A stretch of DNA of 43,100 bases. Origin: Marinobacterium arenosum (GTDB taxonomy: Bacteria; Pseudomonadota; Gammaproteobacteria; Pseudomonadales; Balneatricaceae). The notes under the pieces are model-generated. The model was not told the origin of the DNA. It did no database searches and was given only the letters and a program-made list of their open reading frames with translations. The DNA lies in assembly GCF_019795155.1 (NCBI RefSeq), contig NZ_JAILYN010000041.1:1-43100 (forward strand). Direction: 5' to 3'. The translations under genes were made by a program, and so were the position numbers. This document shows positions 7,235 through 15,468 of the stretch, piece after piece (within the stretch, counting starts at the first letter, position 1; each line of letters opens with the position of its first letter).

Positions 7235-8443
7235 TTAGCCGACCTGTTCCACCACCTTGTCGCAGATGTAGTTGCCGATCGGGATCGCCGAGGTGGCCGC
7301 CGGCGAAGGCGCGTTGCAGACGTGCAGGCTGCGCGGGCTTTCGGCGAACAGGAAATCATGCGCCAGGGTGCCGTCCTTCATCACCGCCTGGGCGCGCACC
7401 CCGGCCGGATAGGGCTGCAGGTCGGCCAGTTGCAATTGCGGGCAGTATTTCTGCACCGATTTCAGATAACCAGGCTTCCACCAGGAGTTGCGGGTCTCGA
7501 TCAAGCCGGTCCGGAAGTGTTGCTTCAATACCTTCCAGAAGCCGCGGAAGGTCAGCATCTGCCAGCAGTCGCGCAGGCTGATGTTGATCCGGCCATAGCC
7601 CTCCCGCTTCCAGCCCTGCACCGCATTGGGCCCGACGGTGACCGAGCCGTCGATCATCCGGGTCAGGTGGACGCCGAGAAACGGCAGATCCGGGTCGGGG
7701 ATCGGATAGATCAGATGGTTGACGATCCGGTTATGCTTGGCCGGCAGGCGGTAGTATTCACCGCGAAACGGCACGATCTGGAAATCGGTTTCGATCCCCA
7801 GCATCCGGGTGGTGCGGTCGGCCATCAAGCCGGAACAGGTGATCAGGAAGCGGCTGCGGACCTGCTCGCGCCGGCCGTCGCGGTTTACCTCCGCCACCAC
7901 CATCTCATCGGTTTCCCGCAAACCGACCACTTCGCTGTTTAGCCGCGCCTCGCCGCCGAGCTGCTCGAAGCGCTCGGCCATCTTCAGGGTGACCAGCTGG
8001 TAATCGACGATGCCGGTCGCCTTGACGAATATCGCCCCGACACCGGCGATGTTCGGCTCCCGCGCCTTTAGCGCCGCCTCGTCGAGCCACTCCACCTCGA
8101 TCTCGTTCTGCTGGCAGCGCTCGTAGAGCGCCTGCATCCGCTGGTACTCGGTCGGGTTGGTGGCCACCAGCAGCTTGCCGCACTGATCGAACGGGATCGC
8201 ATTGTCGCGACAGAAGTCGATGGTCGCCTTGACGCCGGCGCGGCAGAACTGTGCCTTCAGGCTGCCCGGCGCATAGTAGACCCCGGCATGGATCACGCCG
8301 CTGTTACGGCCGGTCTGGTGGCTGGCGAACTGCGCTTCCTTCTCCAGCAGCAGGATCTTGCGGTCGGGAAAACGCTGTTGCAGCTGCCAGGCAGTCGACA
8401 TACCGACGATGCCACCGCCGATGATCAGGTAGTCGTAAATCAT
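7235..8443 (-). CDS. lhgO: L-2-hydroxyglutarate oxidase/dehydrogenase
   Basis: This 402-residue FAD enzyme should oxidise L-2-hydroxyglutarate to 2-oxoglutarate and pass electrons to the quinone pool. The N-terminal Rossmann motif GGGIVGMSTAWQL with the acidic LLLEKE end lies at residues 8-36. The HQTGRNSGVIHAGVYY block that follows is characteristic of the LhgO/YgaF group in the DAO superfamily, and PFRGEYY occurs in the substrate-domain half. Length matches the family (about 400-420). It lies 75 bases after csiD on the same strand, giving the csiD-lhgO order known from E. coli. There CsiD makes the L-2-hydroxyglutarate that this enzyme consumes. A GAGGA ribosome site lies rather far (about 12 bases) from the ATG. 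Confidence 0.93.
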   Translation of the reverse strand: MIYDYLIIGGGIVGMSTAWQLQQRFPDRKILLLEKEAQFASHQTGRNSGVIHAGVYYAPGSLKAQFCRAGVKATIDFCRDNAIPFDQCGKLLVATNPTEYQRMQALYERCQQNEIEVEWLDEAALKAREPNIAGVGAIFVKATGIVDYQLVTLKMAERFEQLGGEARLNSEVVGLRETDEMVVAEVNRDGRREQVRSRFLITCSGLMADRTTRMLGIETDFQIVPFRGEYYRLPAKHNRIVNHLIYPIPDPDLPFLGVHLTRMIDGSVTVGPNAVQGWKREGYGRINISLRDCWQMLTFRGFWKVLKQHFRTGLIETRNSWWKPGYLKSVQKYCPQLQLADLQPYPAGVRAQAVMKDGTLAHDFLFAESPRSLHVCNAPSPAATSAIPIGNYICDKVVEQVG

Positions 8444-8518
8444 GGGTGGGTGAATTCCTCTAACGATAACATACGCGGAAGCACCGGGCCGGGGCTTCCG
8501 CCGGACGAATAACGCGGC

Positions 8519-9475
8519 TCAGCGGGTAAAGTGGCCGCGCTGGCGCAGCAGCTCGCGGCTCAGCCCCTGATGGGCGACGAACTTGTCGCGGCCGTGCAGC
8601 CAGCAGTGGTTCTGCACCACCAGCATCGAGCCCACCGGTACCCGCACGTTGAAGCAGTTGGGCTCGCTCTCCAGCGACTCGCTCATCGCATGCAGATAGA
8701 GCCCCTGCGCCATGTTGGCCGGCTCGGCGAACTGGTCGATAAAGAGCATGTGCGGCTTGCCGTTGGCGTCCTCCTCGAAGAACACCGGGTGCTCGATTTT
8801 GTAGTCGACCTTCTTGCTCGGCGGCGACGCCCAGCGGATGTTCTGCTTGGCCAGCGGGTGGTGGTAGAAACGGTCGAGCTGCTGCCAGTCATCCAGGTGC
8901 AGCAGCAGCGAGTCGCCACCCTCCATGTTCTCTTCCGCCATCTTCATCATCAGCACGAAGTCGGTGCGCTCATTCACGTAGGTGCCGTCGTTGTGCAGCT
9001 CCATGCGGCGATGGGCCTTGCGCAGGTAGCTGTCGCTGCTGTCCTCGTTGCGCACCGTGAAACGGGCGTAGTACTTGCCGTACATCGCATCGAAATTGGG
9101 CAGACCGACCAGGTGCGAGACCGCGGTGGACAGCTTGACGTTGAACTCGGCGACATCACCCTCCGCTTCCCCTTCGAACTGCAGCAGAAAGGCGCCGCGC
9201 GCACGGTCTTTCATGATCGCCAGCAACTGCCGGCCCAATGTGTAGTCGCAGGCCTTGTCCAGCGCGTCGGCCACGGCAAAGCGCAGAAACGGCTTGTACT
9301 CGATCGCCTGCAGCGGCCACTGCTCGGTGGCGGCGGCGAAAGCTTCGATGACCGGCCGGCTGAGGGTAACCACCTGCAGACGTTTGTTGGCGGCAAACGG
9401 CGCCACGTTGAATCCTTGCGGTTCGCATTGTTGTTCGGGCTGCTGTTGTTCGGGCTGACGCAGAAGTGCGGTCAT
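8519..9475 (-). CDS. csiD: Glutarate hydroxylase (2-oxoglutarate/Fe(II) dioxygenase)
   Basis: CsiD/GlaH hydroxylates glutarate to L-2-hydroxyglutarate with 2-oxoglutarate and oxygen, producing succinate and CO2. This 318-residue protein (E. coli 325) keeps the iron triad: H161 and D163 in ELHNDGTY, and the distal His at about 294 in CWLHGRDKF. The arginine-rich end (SRELLRQRGHF) provides a likely 2-oxoglutarate carboxylate ligand. GGAGG stands a few bases before the ATG. The first 20 residues are unusually Q/E/P-rich. It starts the csiD-lhgO operon and is divergent from a GntR/FCD gene. In E. coli the operon continues with gabDTP. Those genes are missing here. Substrate supply from lysine or cadaverine catabolism is inferred. 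Confidence 0.94.
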   Translation of the reverse strand: MTALLRQPEQQQPEQQCEPQGFNVAPFAANKRLQVVTLSRPVIEAFAAATEQWPLQAIEYKPFLRFAVADALDKACDYTLGRQLLAIMKDRARGAFLLQFEGEAEGDVAEFNVKLSTAVSHLVGLPNFDAMYGKYYARFTVRNEDSSDSYLRKAHRRMELHNDGTYVNERTDFVLMMKMAEENMEGGDSLLLHLDDWQQLDRFYHHPLAKQNIRWASPPSKKVDYKIEHPVFFEEDANGKPHMLFIDQFAEPANMAQGLYLHAMSESLESEPNCFNVRVPVGSMLVVQNHCWLHGRDKFVAHQGLSRELLRQRGHFTR

Positions 9476-9658
9476 GGTGTGTCCTCCACGGTTCTGTTTA
9501 TTTTTATCGACTTATTGTTACCGACTACAAACAACGATGAAAACAAATAATGTCGACATTTTTATTTTTCGTCAACGTTATTCAAAGATGTAGTTTGTTA
9601 ATATTTTTGTCGCCTTGCCGTAGAATGAACGACGCTACTAACGAAATCAGAGGCTTAT
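9476..9658. promoter_or_regulatory. csiD-csiR divergent promoter region
   Basis: This AT-rich gap of 183 bases separates csiD (minus) and csiR (plus). It contains a perfect 12-base palindrome, AATGTCGACATT, at 9549-9560. ACAAAC and GTTTGT motifs occur on either side (about 9525-9530 and 9593-9598). CsiR-type FCD repressors act on csiD promoters, so these are operator candidates. I cannot fix the promoter boxes with confidence. Confidence 0.5.
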
Positions 9659-10369
9659 ATGGCTGATTCCGCCCAACAGCCGGCCACGGAATCCGGTGAC
9701 AACTTCGCATCCCAGGTACTGGGATCTCTGAAGCAAGACATACTGAGCGGCTACTTCAGCCCCGGTGAAAAGCTGCGCATGAATCGCCTGAAGGAGCGCT
9801 ACCAGGTCGGCGTCAGCCCGTTGCGCGAAGCCTTGTCACAGCTGCTGGTCGAGCAGCTGGTGATCGTCGAGAACCAGCGTGGCTTTACCGTGCATCCGAT
9901 CTCCATGGAGGAGATGCTGGATATCTATGAAACCCGCGCCCACATCGAAGCGCTCTGCATCAGCCAGGCGATTGAGAAAGGGGATGACGAGTGGGAAGCC
10001 AATATCCTGGCCGCCGCGCACCGGCTGAAGAAGTCCGGCGACCTGATCGACAAGCAAGCGGATGAGCTGCAGGAGTGGGAGGTTCGCCACCAGGCGTTTC
10101 ACAGTGCCATCGCCCAGGGCTGCAACTCGCCCACGCTGCTGCATGTGCGGCGTTCGCTGTACGAGAAGGCGTCACGCTATCGCAACCTGTGGCTGAAACA
10201 CAACATGGTGGACGGCACCATGTTCGACGCCAACCAGAAAGAGCACGACGAGCTGATCGATGCCCTGCTGAAGCGGGATACCGCCCGGGCGACAGCGCTG
10301 ATTCGCCAGCACTTGCTGAGCCCCAGCAAGGCATTGAAGGAAACGCTGCCCAGCCTGCTTGAAGGCTGA
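9659..10369 (+). CDS. csiR: GntR/FCD-family repressor, CsiR-like
   Basis: This 236-residue regulator has an N-terminal GntR winged helix (about residues 18-80: LGSLKQDILSGYFSPGEKLRMNRLKERY, then GVSPLREALSQL) and a C-terminal FCD helical bundle. The bundle carries the usual histidines (RHQAFHSAI, KEHDELIDALL, IRQHLL) that bind a metal or effector. In E. coli and Pseudomonas the FCD protein beside csiD (CsiR/GlaR) represses the operon and is relieved by glutarate. The divergent position here strongly supports the same role. AGAGG lies before the ATG. It ends facing the PuuR-like gene, with a hairpin between. Confidence 0.88.
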   Translation: MADSAQQPATESGDNFASQVLGSLKQDILSGYFSPGEKLRMNRLKERYQVGVSPLREALSQLLVEQLVIVENQRGFTVHPISMEEMLDIYETRAHIEALCISQAIEKGDDEWEANILAAAHRLKKSGDLIDKQADELQEWEVRHQAFHSAIAQGCNSPTLLHVRRSLYEKASRYRNLWLKHNMVDGTMFDANQKEHDELIDALLKRDTARATALIRQHLLSPSKALKETLPSLLEG

Positions 10370-10393
10370 TCAATTATTGGCGCTACAGAGGCT

Positions 10394-10422
10394 GGCCATG
10401 CGGGCGGGAATGCCGCATGGCC
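10394..10422. terminator. Hairpin between convergent csiR and puuR-like genes
   Basis: GGCCATGCGG (10394-10403) pairs perfectly with CCGCATGGCC (10413-10422) over a nine-base loop, in the 61-base gap between two converging genes. No T-run follows on either strand, so its efficiency as an intrinsic terminator is uncertain. Confidence 0.6.
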
Positions 10423-10430
10423 GCCGCAGT

Positions 10431-10973
10431 TCAGAAGGTCGGCGGGGTGTGCGCGCTGACGATACGGCACACTTTCTTGGATTTGTTACGGAAACGGTGC
10501 GGAATCCGGGTGGAGAAACAGTAGCTGTCACCTGCCACCAGGTTGTACACCTCGCCACCGATGGTCACCTCGACCGATCCTTCGATCACGGTGCCGGCTT
10601 CCTCGCCCTCATGGGACATCATCTCGGTGCCTGTATCGGCACCCGGCTCATAGGTTTCGATCAGGAATGCCAGGTTGCGCTGCTCTTCGGCGCTGCCGAC
10701 CAGCTTCAGTTCGATCCCCTCGCCGCCCACATCGATCAGCTCGTCGGGACGATAAACCACCTTCTCCTTGGCTTCGATATCGACGGTAAAGAACTCGGTC
10801 ACCGACATCGGGATACCGCTGAGTATTTTCTTCAGTGAGCTGACCGACGGGCTGACCCGGTTCTGTTCGATCATCGAGATCGTACTGTTGGTCAAGCCGA
10901 CGCGCTTGGCGAGCTCCCGCTGGGATAGACCGTAAATCTGGCGGATCTTTTTAAGCCTGTCACCGACTTCCAC
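10431..10973 (-). CDS. puuR: PuuR-like XRE-cupin regulator of polyamine catabolism
   Basis: This 180-residue protein has an XRE helix-turn-helix at about residues 5-60 (LKKIRQIYGLSQRELAKRVGLTNSTISMIEQN) and a C-terminal cupin at about 105-178 (GEEAGTVIEGSVEVTIGGEVY, then DSYCFSTRIPHRF). This is the PuuR architecture and length. In E. coli PuuR represses the puu putrescine genes and is released by putrescine. The start is GTG at 10973, with GAGAGGA about 9 bases upstream. It is separate from, but next to, the putative target operon. TTGATCAT in its own promoter (10997-11004) matches the operator-like motif between puuD and puuA. Direct repression of those genes is inferred. Confidence 0.88.
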   Translation of the reverse strand: MEVGDRLKKIRQIYGLSQRELAKRVGLTNSTISMIEQNRVSPSVSSLKKILSGIPMSVTEFFTVDIEAKEKVVYRPDELIDVGGEGIELKLVGSAEEQRNLAFLIETYEPGADTGTEMMSHEGEEAGTVIEGSVEVTIGGEVYNLVAGDSYCFSTRIPHRFRNKSKKVCRIVSAHTPPTF

Positions 10974-10996
10974 GTTGCAATTCCTCTCGCAATATA

Positions 10997-11004
10997 TTGA
11001 TCAT
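10997..11004. promoter_or_regulatory. TTGATCAT motif in the puuR promoter
   Basis: TTGATCAT lies about 24-31 bases upstream of the puuR GTG. Its reverse complement ATGATCAA occurs inside the operator-like array at 17871-17878. This suggests autoregulation by the PuuR-like protein. Confidence 0.4.
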
Positions 11005-11102
11005 GCGTCATGACCTTATGCGCGGCATCTTAGCATGTGCCGCTGGGCGGGAGCGATTACACGCTGAAACTTCAGCGCGGTCAACGATGATTGCACGGGT
11101 GG

Positions 11103-11131
11103 CCCGCTGCCGGTCGCCGACTGGCGGCGGG
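11103..11131. terminator. Hairpin downstream of potI (minus-strand operon)
   Basis: CCCGCTGCCGGT (11103-11114) pairs with ACTGGCGGCGGG (11120-11131), a 12-pair stem with two G-T pairs and a five-base loop, about 40 bases past the potI stop. A T-rich run follows only in the plus direction, so termination of the minus-strand operon by this element is tentative. Confidence 0.45.
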
Positions 11132-11172
11132 CGGTGACTTTTCTTTTCCGATTACAGCCCGGCCCCTGCCGC

Positions 11173-12021
11173 TCAACCGCTGGCGCCCGCCGGCTGCTCC
11201 GGGGGATCCAGCTGTTGCTGGGCGCGCTGTTCCACCCGGCGGGCGAACCACCAGGCGATGAACACGAACAGGCTCACCGTCAGAATGATCAGCGTCGCCA
11301 GCGCATTGATCTTCGGACTGACGCCGAGACGCACGCTGGAGAACACCACCATCGGCAGGGTTGTCGAGCCGGGGCCGGAGACGAAGCTGGCGATCACCAG
11401 GTCATCCAGCGACAGCGTGAACGCCAGCAGCCAGCCGGACAGCAGTGCCGGCAGGATGATCGGCAGGATGATCACGAAGAACACCTTGACCGGCGGCGCC
11501 CCCAGGTCCATCGCCGCCTCTTCGATGGAGATATCCATCTCGCGCAGCCGGGCATTGACCACCACCGCCACGTAGGCGGTACAGAAGGTGGTATGGGCGA
11601 TCCACACGGTGGTCATGCCGCGGTCGGTCGGGAAACCGATCATCTGTCCCATCGACACGAACAGCAACAGCAGCGACAGGCCGGTGATCACCTCGGGCAT
11701 CACCAGCGGCGCGGTGATCATGCCGCCGAACAGGGTGTGGCCACGGAAGCGGCCGAAGCGCACCATCACGAATGCCGCCAGGGTACCGAGCACCACCGCC
11801 ATGGTGGCCGACATGAAGGCGATGCGCAGACTCATCCAGATCGCGGCCAGCAACTGCTCATCCCTCAGCAGCTCCAGGTACCACTTGGTCGAGAAACCGC
11901 CCCACACCGTCACCAGCCGGGATTCGTTGAACGAGTAGATCACCATGATCAGCATCGGCAGGTAGAGGAACACCAAGCCCAAGACCATGACGGCGGTAGA
12001 GAAACTGAACCGTTTAGCCAT
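11173..12021 (-). CDS. potI: Polyamine ABC transporter permease (PotI/PotC type), operon 1
   Basis: This 282-residue inner-membrane permease is the second channel subunit of a putrescine/spermidine importer. It has about six hydrophobic spans and the EAA loop that contacts the ATPase (EEAAMDLGAPPVKVFFVIILP), followed by the LLAFTLSLDDLVIASFVSGPG block typical of PotC/PotI. Its ATG overlaps the potH stop by one base (TAATG), so translation is coupled. It is nearly identical in plan to the plus-strand copy at 34100-34930. It is the last gene of puuD-spuC-potFGHI. Confidence 0.92.
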   Translation of the reverse strand: MAKRFSFSTAVMVLGLVFLYLPMLIMVIYSFNESRLVTVWGGFSTKWYLELLRDEQLLAAIWMSLRIAFMSATMAVVLGTLAAFVMVRFGRFRGHTLFGGMITAPLVMPEVITGLSLLLLFVSMGQMIGFPTDRGMTTVWIAHTTFCTAYVAVVVNARLREMDISIEEAAMDLGAPPVKVFFVIILPIILPALLSGWLLAFTLSLDDLVIASFVSGPGSTTLPMVVFSSVRLGVSPKINALATLIILTVSLFVFIAWWFARRVEQRAQQQLDPPEQPAGASG

Positions 12022-12926
12022 TAGCGTGCCTCCATCTCTTTAAGCTGATAGCGGTTGAACAGCGTAATCGGTATCAACAGCAGGCTGAGCATCACGATCG
12101 CCACCGCCGCCGCCACCGGCCAGTCCCGGTTATTGAAAAACTCCTGCCAGAGCACTTTGCCGATCATCAGGGTGCTCGGGCTGCCGAGCAGCTCCGGAAT
12201 GACGAACTCGCCCACCACCGGAATGAACACCAGCATCGCGCCGGCGATGATGCCGGCCTTGGTCTGCGGCAGGGTCACCGAGAAGAAGGTGCGCAGCGAT
12301 CCGGCGCCCAGGTCGGCCGCCGCCTCCAGCAAGGAGTTGTCCAGCTTCAGCAGGTTGGCGTACAGCGGCAGGATCATGAACGGCAGGTAGGCGTAGACGA
12401 TGCCGACATAGACCGCGATGTCGCTGTGCAGCATATGGATCGGCTCATCGGTGACGCCCAACCAGATCAGCAGATTGTTGAGCAGGCCGTTGTTCTTCAG
12501 GATACCGATCCAGGCGTACACCCGGATCAGGAACGAGGTCCAGGACGGCAACACCACCAGCATCAGCAATACGTTGCGTACCCTGGGCTCGGCGCGGGCG
12601 ATCGCGTAGGCCATCGGATAGCCGATCAGCAGACAGATCAGGGTGGAGACCAAAGCGATCTTCAGCGAACTGAGGTAAGCGACCAGGTAGAGGTCATCCT
12701 CCAGCAGCATCAGGAAATTGCCGAGGTTCAGGTTGAACGACAGCATCTCGTCCTCGATGCTGACGATACTGGAGTACGGCGGAATGGCGATCTCCGATTC
12801 GGCAAAGCTGATCTGCAACACGATGGCGAACGGCACCATGAAGAACAGCAGCAACCAGAAGAACGGGATCGCCGTCACCCAGTTGCGGGGCTGAGGCAGT
12901 CTTTGGGTTATCGCCAGCATTTTCAT
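12021..12926 (-). CDS. potH: Polyamine ABC transporter permease (PotH/PotB type), operon 1
   Basis: This 301-residue inner-membrane permease is the first channel subunit. It has about six spans, a conserved VLPSWTSFLIRVYAW segment, and the EAA loop EAAADLGAGSLRTFFSVTLPQ. The GEFVIPELLGSPSTLMIGKVLWQEFFNNRDWP stretch in outline is the PotB/PotH signature. The start overlaps the potG stop by four bases (ATGA). It should form a heterodimer with PotI across the membrane. The paralogue is at 33192-34100. Confidence 0.93.
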   Translation of the reverse strand: MKMLAITQRLPQPRNWVTAIPFFWLLLFFMVPFAIVLQISFAESEIAIPPYSSIVSIEDEMLSFNLNLGNFLMLLEDDLYLVAYLSSLKIALVSTLICLLIGYPMAYAIARAEPRVRNVLLMLVVLPSWTSFLIRVYAWIGILKNNGLLNNLLIWLGVTDEPIHMLHSDIAVYVGIVYAYLPFMILPLYANLLKLDNSLLEAAADLGAGSLRTFFSVTLPQTKAGIIAGAMLVFIPVVGEFVIPELLGSPSTLMIGKVLWQEFFNNRDWPVAAAVAIVMLSLLLIPITLFNRYQLKEMEAR

Positions 12927-14068
12927 TCCAGCACCACCCCGCTATCCGCGTTCCACTGAATGAATACCGGGTCATGGAGCCGGTAACGCACCTCGCGGCG
13001 TTCGATATTGGAGCGTACCGCCAGTACCCGCATGCCGCTGTCGAGCTGCACGTGGTAAACCGAGTGACCGCCCATGTAGGCGATATCGGCGATGGTGCCG
13101 GCGGCCCAGTTGTATGCCTTTTCCGGCCGGACCTTGCTGAGCAGGACTTTCTCCGGTCGCAGCGCCACCGCCACCTGCTGATGACCCGGCCCGGTGATAC
13201 CGTGATCGACATGGATCAGCTGCTGCAGCTGCGGCGAGCGGATCAGTACCGCATCCGGTTCCTCCTGCTCGACCCGACCCTCGAACAAATTGACCGAGCC
13301 GACGAATTCGGCGGTGTAGCGGCTGTTGGGGTATTCGTAGATATCGTGCGGCGTGCCGACCTGTACCAGCTCACCCTGGTTCATGATGCCGATGCGGTCG
13401 GCCATGGTCATCGCCTCCTCCTGGTCGTGGGTCACCATCACGCAGGTCACCCCCACCTGCTTGAGGATATCGACCACCTCCAGCTGCATCTGGCTGCGCA
13501 ACTTCTTATCCAGCGCACCCATCGGCTCGTCGAGCAGCAGCAACTGCGGTCGCTTGGCCAGGCTGCGCGCCAGCGCCACCCGCTGGCGCTGGCCGCCGGA
13601 CAGCTGGTGCGGCTTGCGGTTGCGGTAAGGCTCCATATGCACCAGCGCCAGCAGCTCATCGACCCGTTGCTCGATCTCGCGCTTCGGCAAGCTCTCCTGC
13701 TTCAGGCCGAAGGCGATATTGCCGGCGACCGTCATATGGGGAAACAGCGCATAGGACTGGAACATCATATTGAACGGTCGGCGGTGAGGCGTGATCCCTG
13801 ACACATCCTCGCCCTCCAGCAGGATCGCGCCGGAGGTCGGCTCCTCGAAGCCGGCCAACATCCGCAGCAGGGTCGACTTACCGCAGCCGGATCCGCCCAG
13901 CAGCGCGAAAATCTCGCCCTTTTCAATGTTCAAACAGAAATCGCGTACCGCGACCGCCTCGCCAAACGCCTTGCTGACATTCTGGATGGAGATCAACGTT
14001 TTACCGGCCGCAGCCTTCAACTCGGCTTCGAAATCAAGCACCGCGGTGGTTACCCCGTGGACACCCAT
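12923..14068 (-). CDS. potG: Polyamine ABC transporter ATPase, operon 1
   Basis: This 381-residue ATPase energises polyamine import. It has Walker A GGSGCGKST (58-66), Q-loop QSYALFPHM, signature LSGGQRQRVALARS (from 156), Walker B LLLLDEP (about 176-182) and the switch region VMVTHDQEEAMTMADRI. A TOBE-like C-terminal domain runs from about 290 (VALRPEKVLLS) to the end. Length and order fit PotG/PotA. The ATG at 14068 follows CAGGGG at about 8 bases. It is separated from potF by 123 bases containing a strong stem-loop, and overlaps potH by four bases. Confidence 0.94.
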   Translation of the reverse strand: MGVHGVTTAVLDFEAELKAAAGKTLISIQNVSKAFGEAVAVRDFCLNIEKGEIFALLGGSGCGKSTLLRMLAGFEEPTSGAILLEGEDVSGITPHRRPFNMMFQSYALFPHMTVAGNIAFGLKQESLPKREIEQRVDELLALVHMEPYRNRKPHQLSGGQRQRVALARSLAKRPQLLLLDEPMGALDKKLRSQMQLEVVDILKQVGVTCVMVTHDQEEAMTMADRIGIMNQGELVQVGTPHDIYEYPNSRYTAEFVGSVNLFEGRVEQEEPDAVLIRSPQLQQLIHVDHGITGPGHQQVAVALRPEKVLLSKVRPEKAYNWAAGTIADIAYMGGHSVYHVQLDSGMRVLAVRSNIERREVRYRLHDPVFIQWNADSGVVLE

Positions 14069-14108
14069 AACAATACCCCTGGATTTTATTTTTAGATCGG
14101 GTTTGCAA

Positions 14109-14154
14109 GGCGCCTGCCGGAGCTGGATACGGAGCTATCGCCCCGGCAGACGCC
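14109..14154 (-). promoter_or_regulatory. Stem-loop between potF and potG (operon 1)
   Basis: GGCGCCTGCCGG (14109-14120) pairs with CCGGCAGACGCC (14143-14154), with one mismatch and a 22-base loop. Intercistronic hairpins after binding-protein genes commonly stabilise or attenuate the message so that the binding protein is made in excess. The paralogous operon has analogous hairpins at 31899-31964. Role inferred. Confidence 0.5.
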
Positions 14155-14191
14155 GGGCCCGGATAACGTTGTTAGCCGGGCAGGGTCGGCC

Positions 14192-15307
14192 TTAGCGGCC
14201 GGATTTCACGTCGGTCCAGACGCGGGTCTGAACACGGGTGATCTTCTGCGGCAGCACCTCGTAGGTGAACAGCTTGGCCTTGGTCTCATTGGACGGGAAG
14301 ATACCGACATCGTCGCGGATCGCCTTATCGACCAGACCCAGCGAGGCTTCGTTCGGGTTGGCGTAGGCGACGAAGTTGGTGATCTTGGCGATCACCTCCG
14401 GCCGCAATACGAAGTCGATGAACTTATGGGCGTTGTCCTTGTTGGTCGCATCGGCCGGGATCGCCAGCATATCGAACCACATCGCCGCGCCCTCTTTCGG
14501 GATGCTGTAGGCGACATGCACGCCGTTAGCGGCTTCCTGGGCACGGGCAGCGGCCTGGATCACGTCGCCGGAGAAACCGACCGCCACGCAGATATCGCCG
14601 TTGGCCAGGTCGTTGATGTATTGCGAGGAGTGGAAGTAGGTGATGTGGGGGCGGATCGATTTCAGCAGCTGGGCGACATCGTTCTTGTAGTCGGCCTTCT
14701 GGCTGCTGTTGGGATTTTTCTTCAGGTAACGTAATGCGGCGGGCATGATCTCGGACGGGGTATCCAGCATCGCCACCCCGCAGGAGGCGAGCTTGGCGAT
14801 ATTCTCCTCCTTGAACACCAGCTCCCAGCTGTCGACCGGCGCGTCCTGGCCCAGCGCGGCCTTCACCTTGTCGACGTTGTAGCCGATACCGGTGGTGCCC
14901 CACAGGTACGGTACCGCATGGGCGTTACCCGGATCGACGTTGTTCAGTTCGGCCAGCAGCATCGGATCGAGGTTGCTGTAATTGCCCAGCTTGCCCTTAT
15001 CCAACTCGGCGAAGACCCCCGCCTTCACCTGCCGCCCCAGGAAGAACGAGGTCGGCACCACCACATCAAAGCCGGAGTTGCCCGACAGCAGCTTGGCCTC
15101 CAGCACCTCGTTGCTGTCGAACACATCGTAGATCACATCGATACCGGTTTCTTGCTCGAACTGCTCGATCACTTCCGGGGCAATGTAGTCCGACCAGTTA
15201 TAAACCTTTACCACCTCCTCGGCCTGAGCCTGGCTGACCGCCATCGCGGATGCCAGCGCGGTCCCGATCGCCCACTGACCGAGTCGATTGTTAAGCAGTT
15301 TCGTCAT
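14192..15307 (-). CDS. potF: Periplasmic polyamine-binding protein, operon 1
   Basis: This 371-residue substrate-binding protein of the PotD/PotF family has a signal peptide whose likely cleavage is after AQA at residue 29. The mature chain opens with VVKVYNWSDYIAPEVIEQFEQ, the family's first ligand-pocket segment (NWSDY). VYDVFDSNEVLEAKLLSG, PYLWGTTGIGYN and the aspartate-containing GDICVAVGFSGD block also match. It should present putrescine or spermidine to PotGHI. GAGG precedes the ATG at about 9 bases. It sits after spuC with a 161-base gap holding two hairpins. The paralogue is at 30751-31851. Which copy prefers which polyamine is not decidable by eye. Confidence 0.93.
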   Translation of the reverse strand: MTKLLNNRLGQWAIGTALASAMAVSQAQAEEVVKVYNWSDYIAPEVIEQFEQETGIDVIYDVFDSNEVLEAKLLSGNSGFDVVVPTSFFLGRQVKAGVFAELDKGKLGNYSNLDPMLLAELNNVDPGNAHAVPYLWGTTGIGYNVDKVKAALGQDAPVDSWELVFKEENIAKLASCGVAMLDTPSEIMPAALRYLKKNPNSSQKADYKNDVAQLLKSIRPHITYFHSSQYINDLANGDICVAVGFSGDVIQAAARAQEAANGVHVAYSIPKEGAAMWFDMLAIPADATNKDNAHKFIDFVLRPEVIAKITNFVAYANPNEASLGLVDKAIRDDVGIFPSNETKAKLFTYEVLPQKITRVQTRVWTDVKSGR

Positions 15308-15358
15308 GATAAAGCCTCACTTATTAAACTTATTTTCATCTGAGGTTGCTCGATATCG

Positions 15359-15430
15359 CTTGGTGGCGGCTCTGCTCCTTTTGATTCGCCACCAAGTGAC
15401 GTCTAATTGGCGACCGGCAGTGACTGCCGG
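15359..15430 (-). promoter_or_regulatory. Two stem-loops between spuC and potF
   Basis: CTTGGTGGCG (15359-15368) pairs with CGCCACCAAG (15387-15396). CCGGCAGT (15414-15421) pairs with ACTGCCGG (15423-15430) around one base. Neither has a clear T-run in the minus direction. They probably shape processing or partial termination within the operon. Confidence 0.5.
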
Positions 15431-15468
15431 CCGCCGGCATTTGCTGAGAGGACGTTCGCTTGCCGGGC

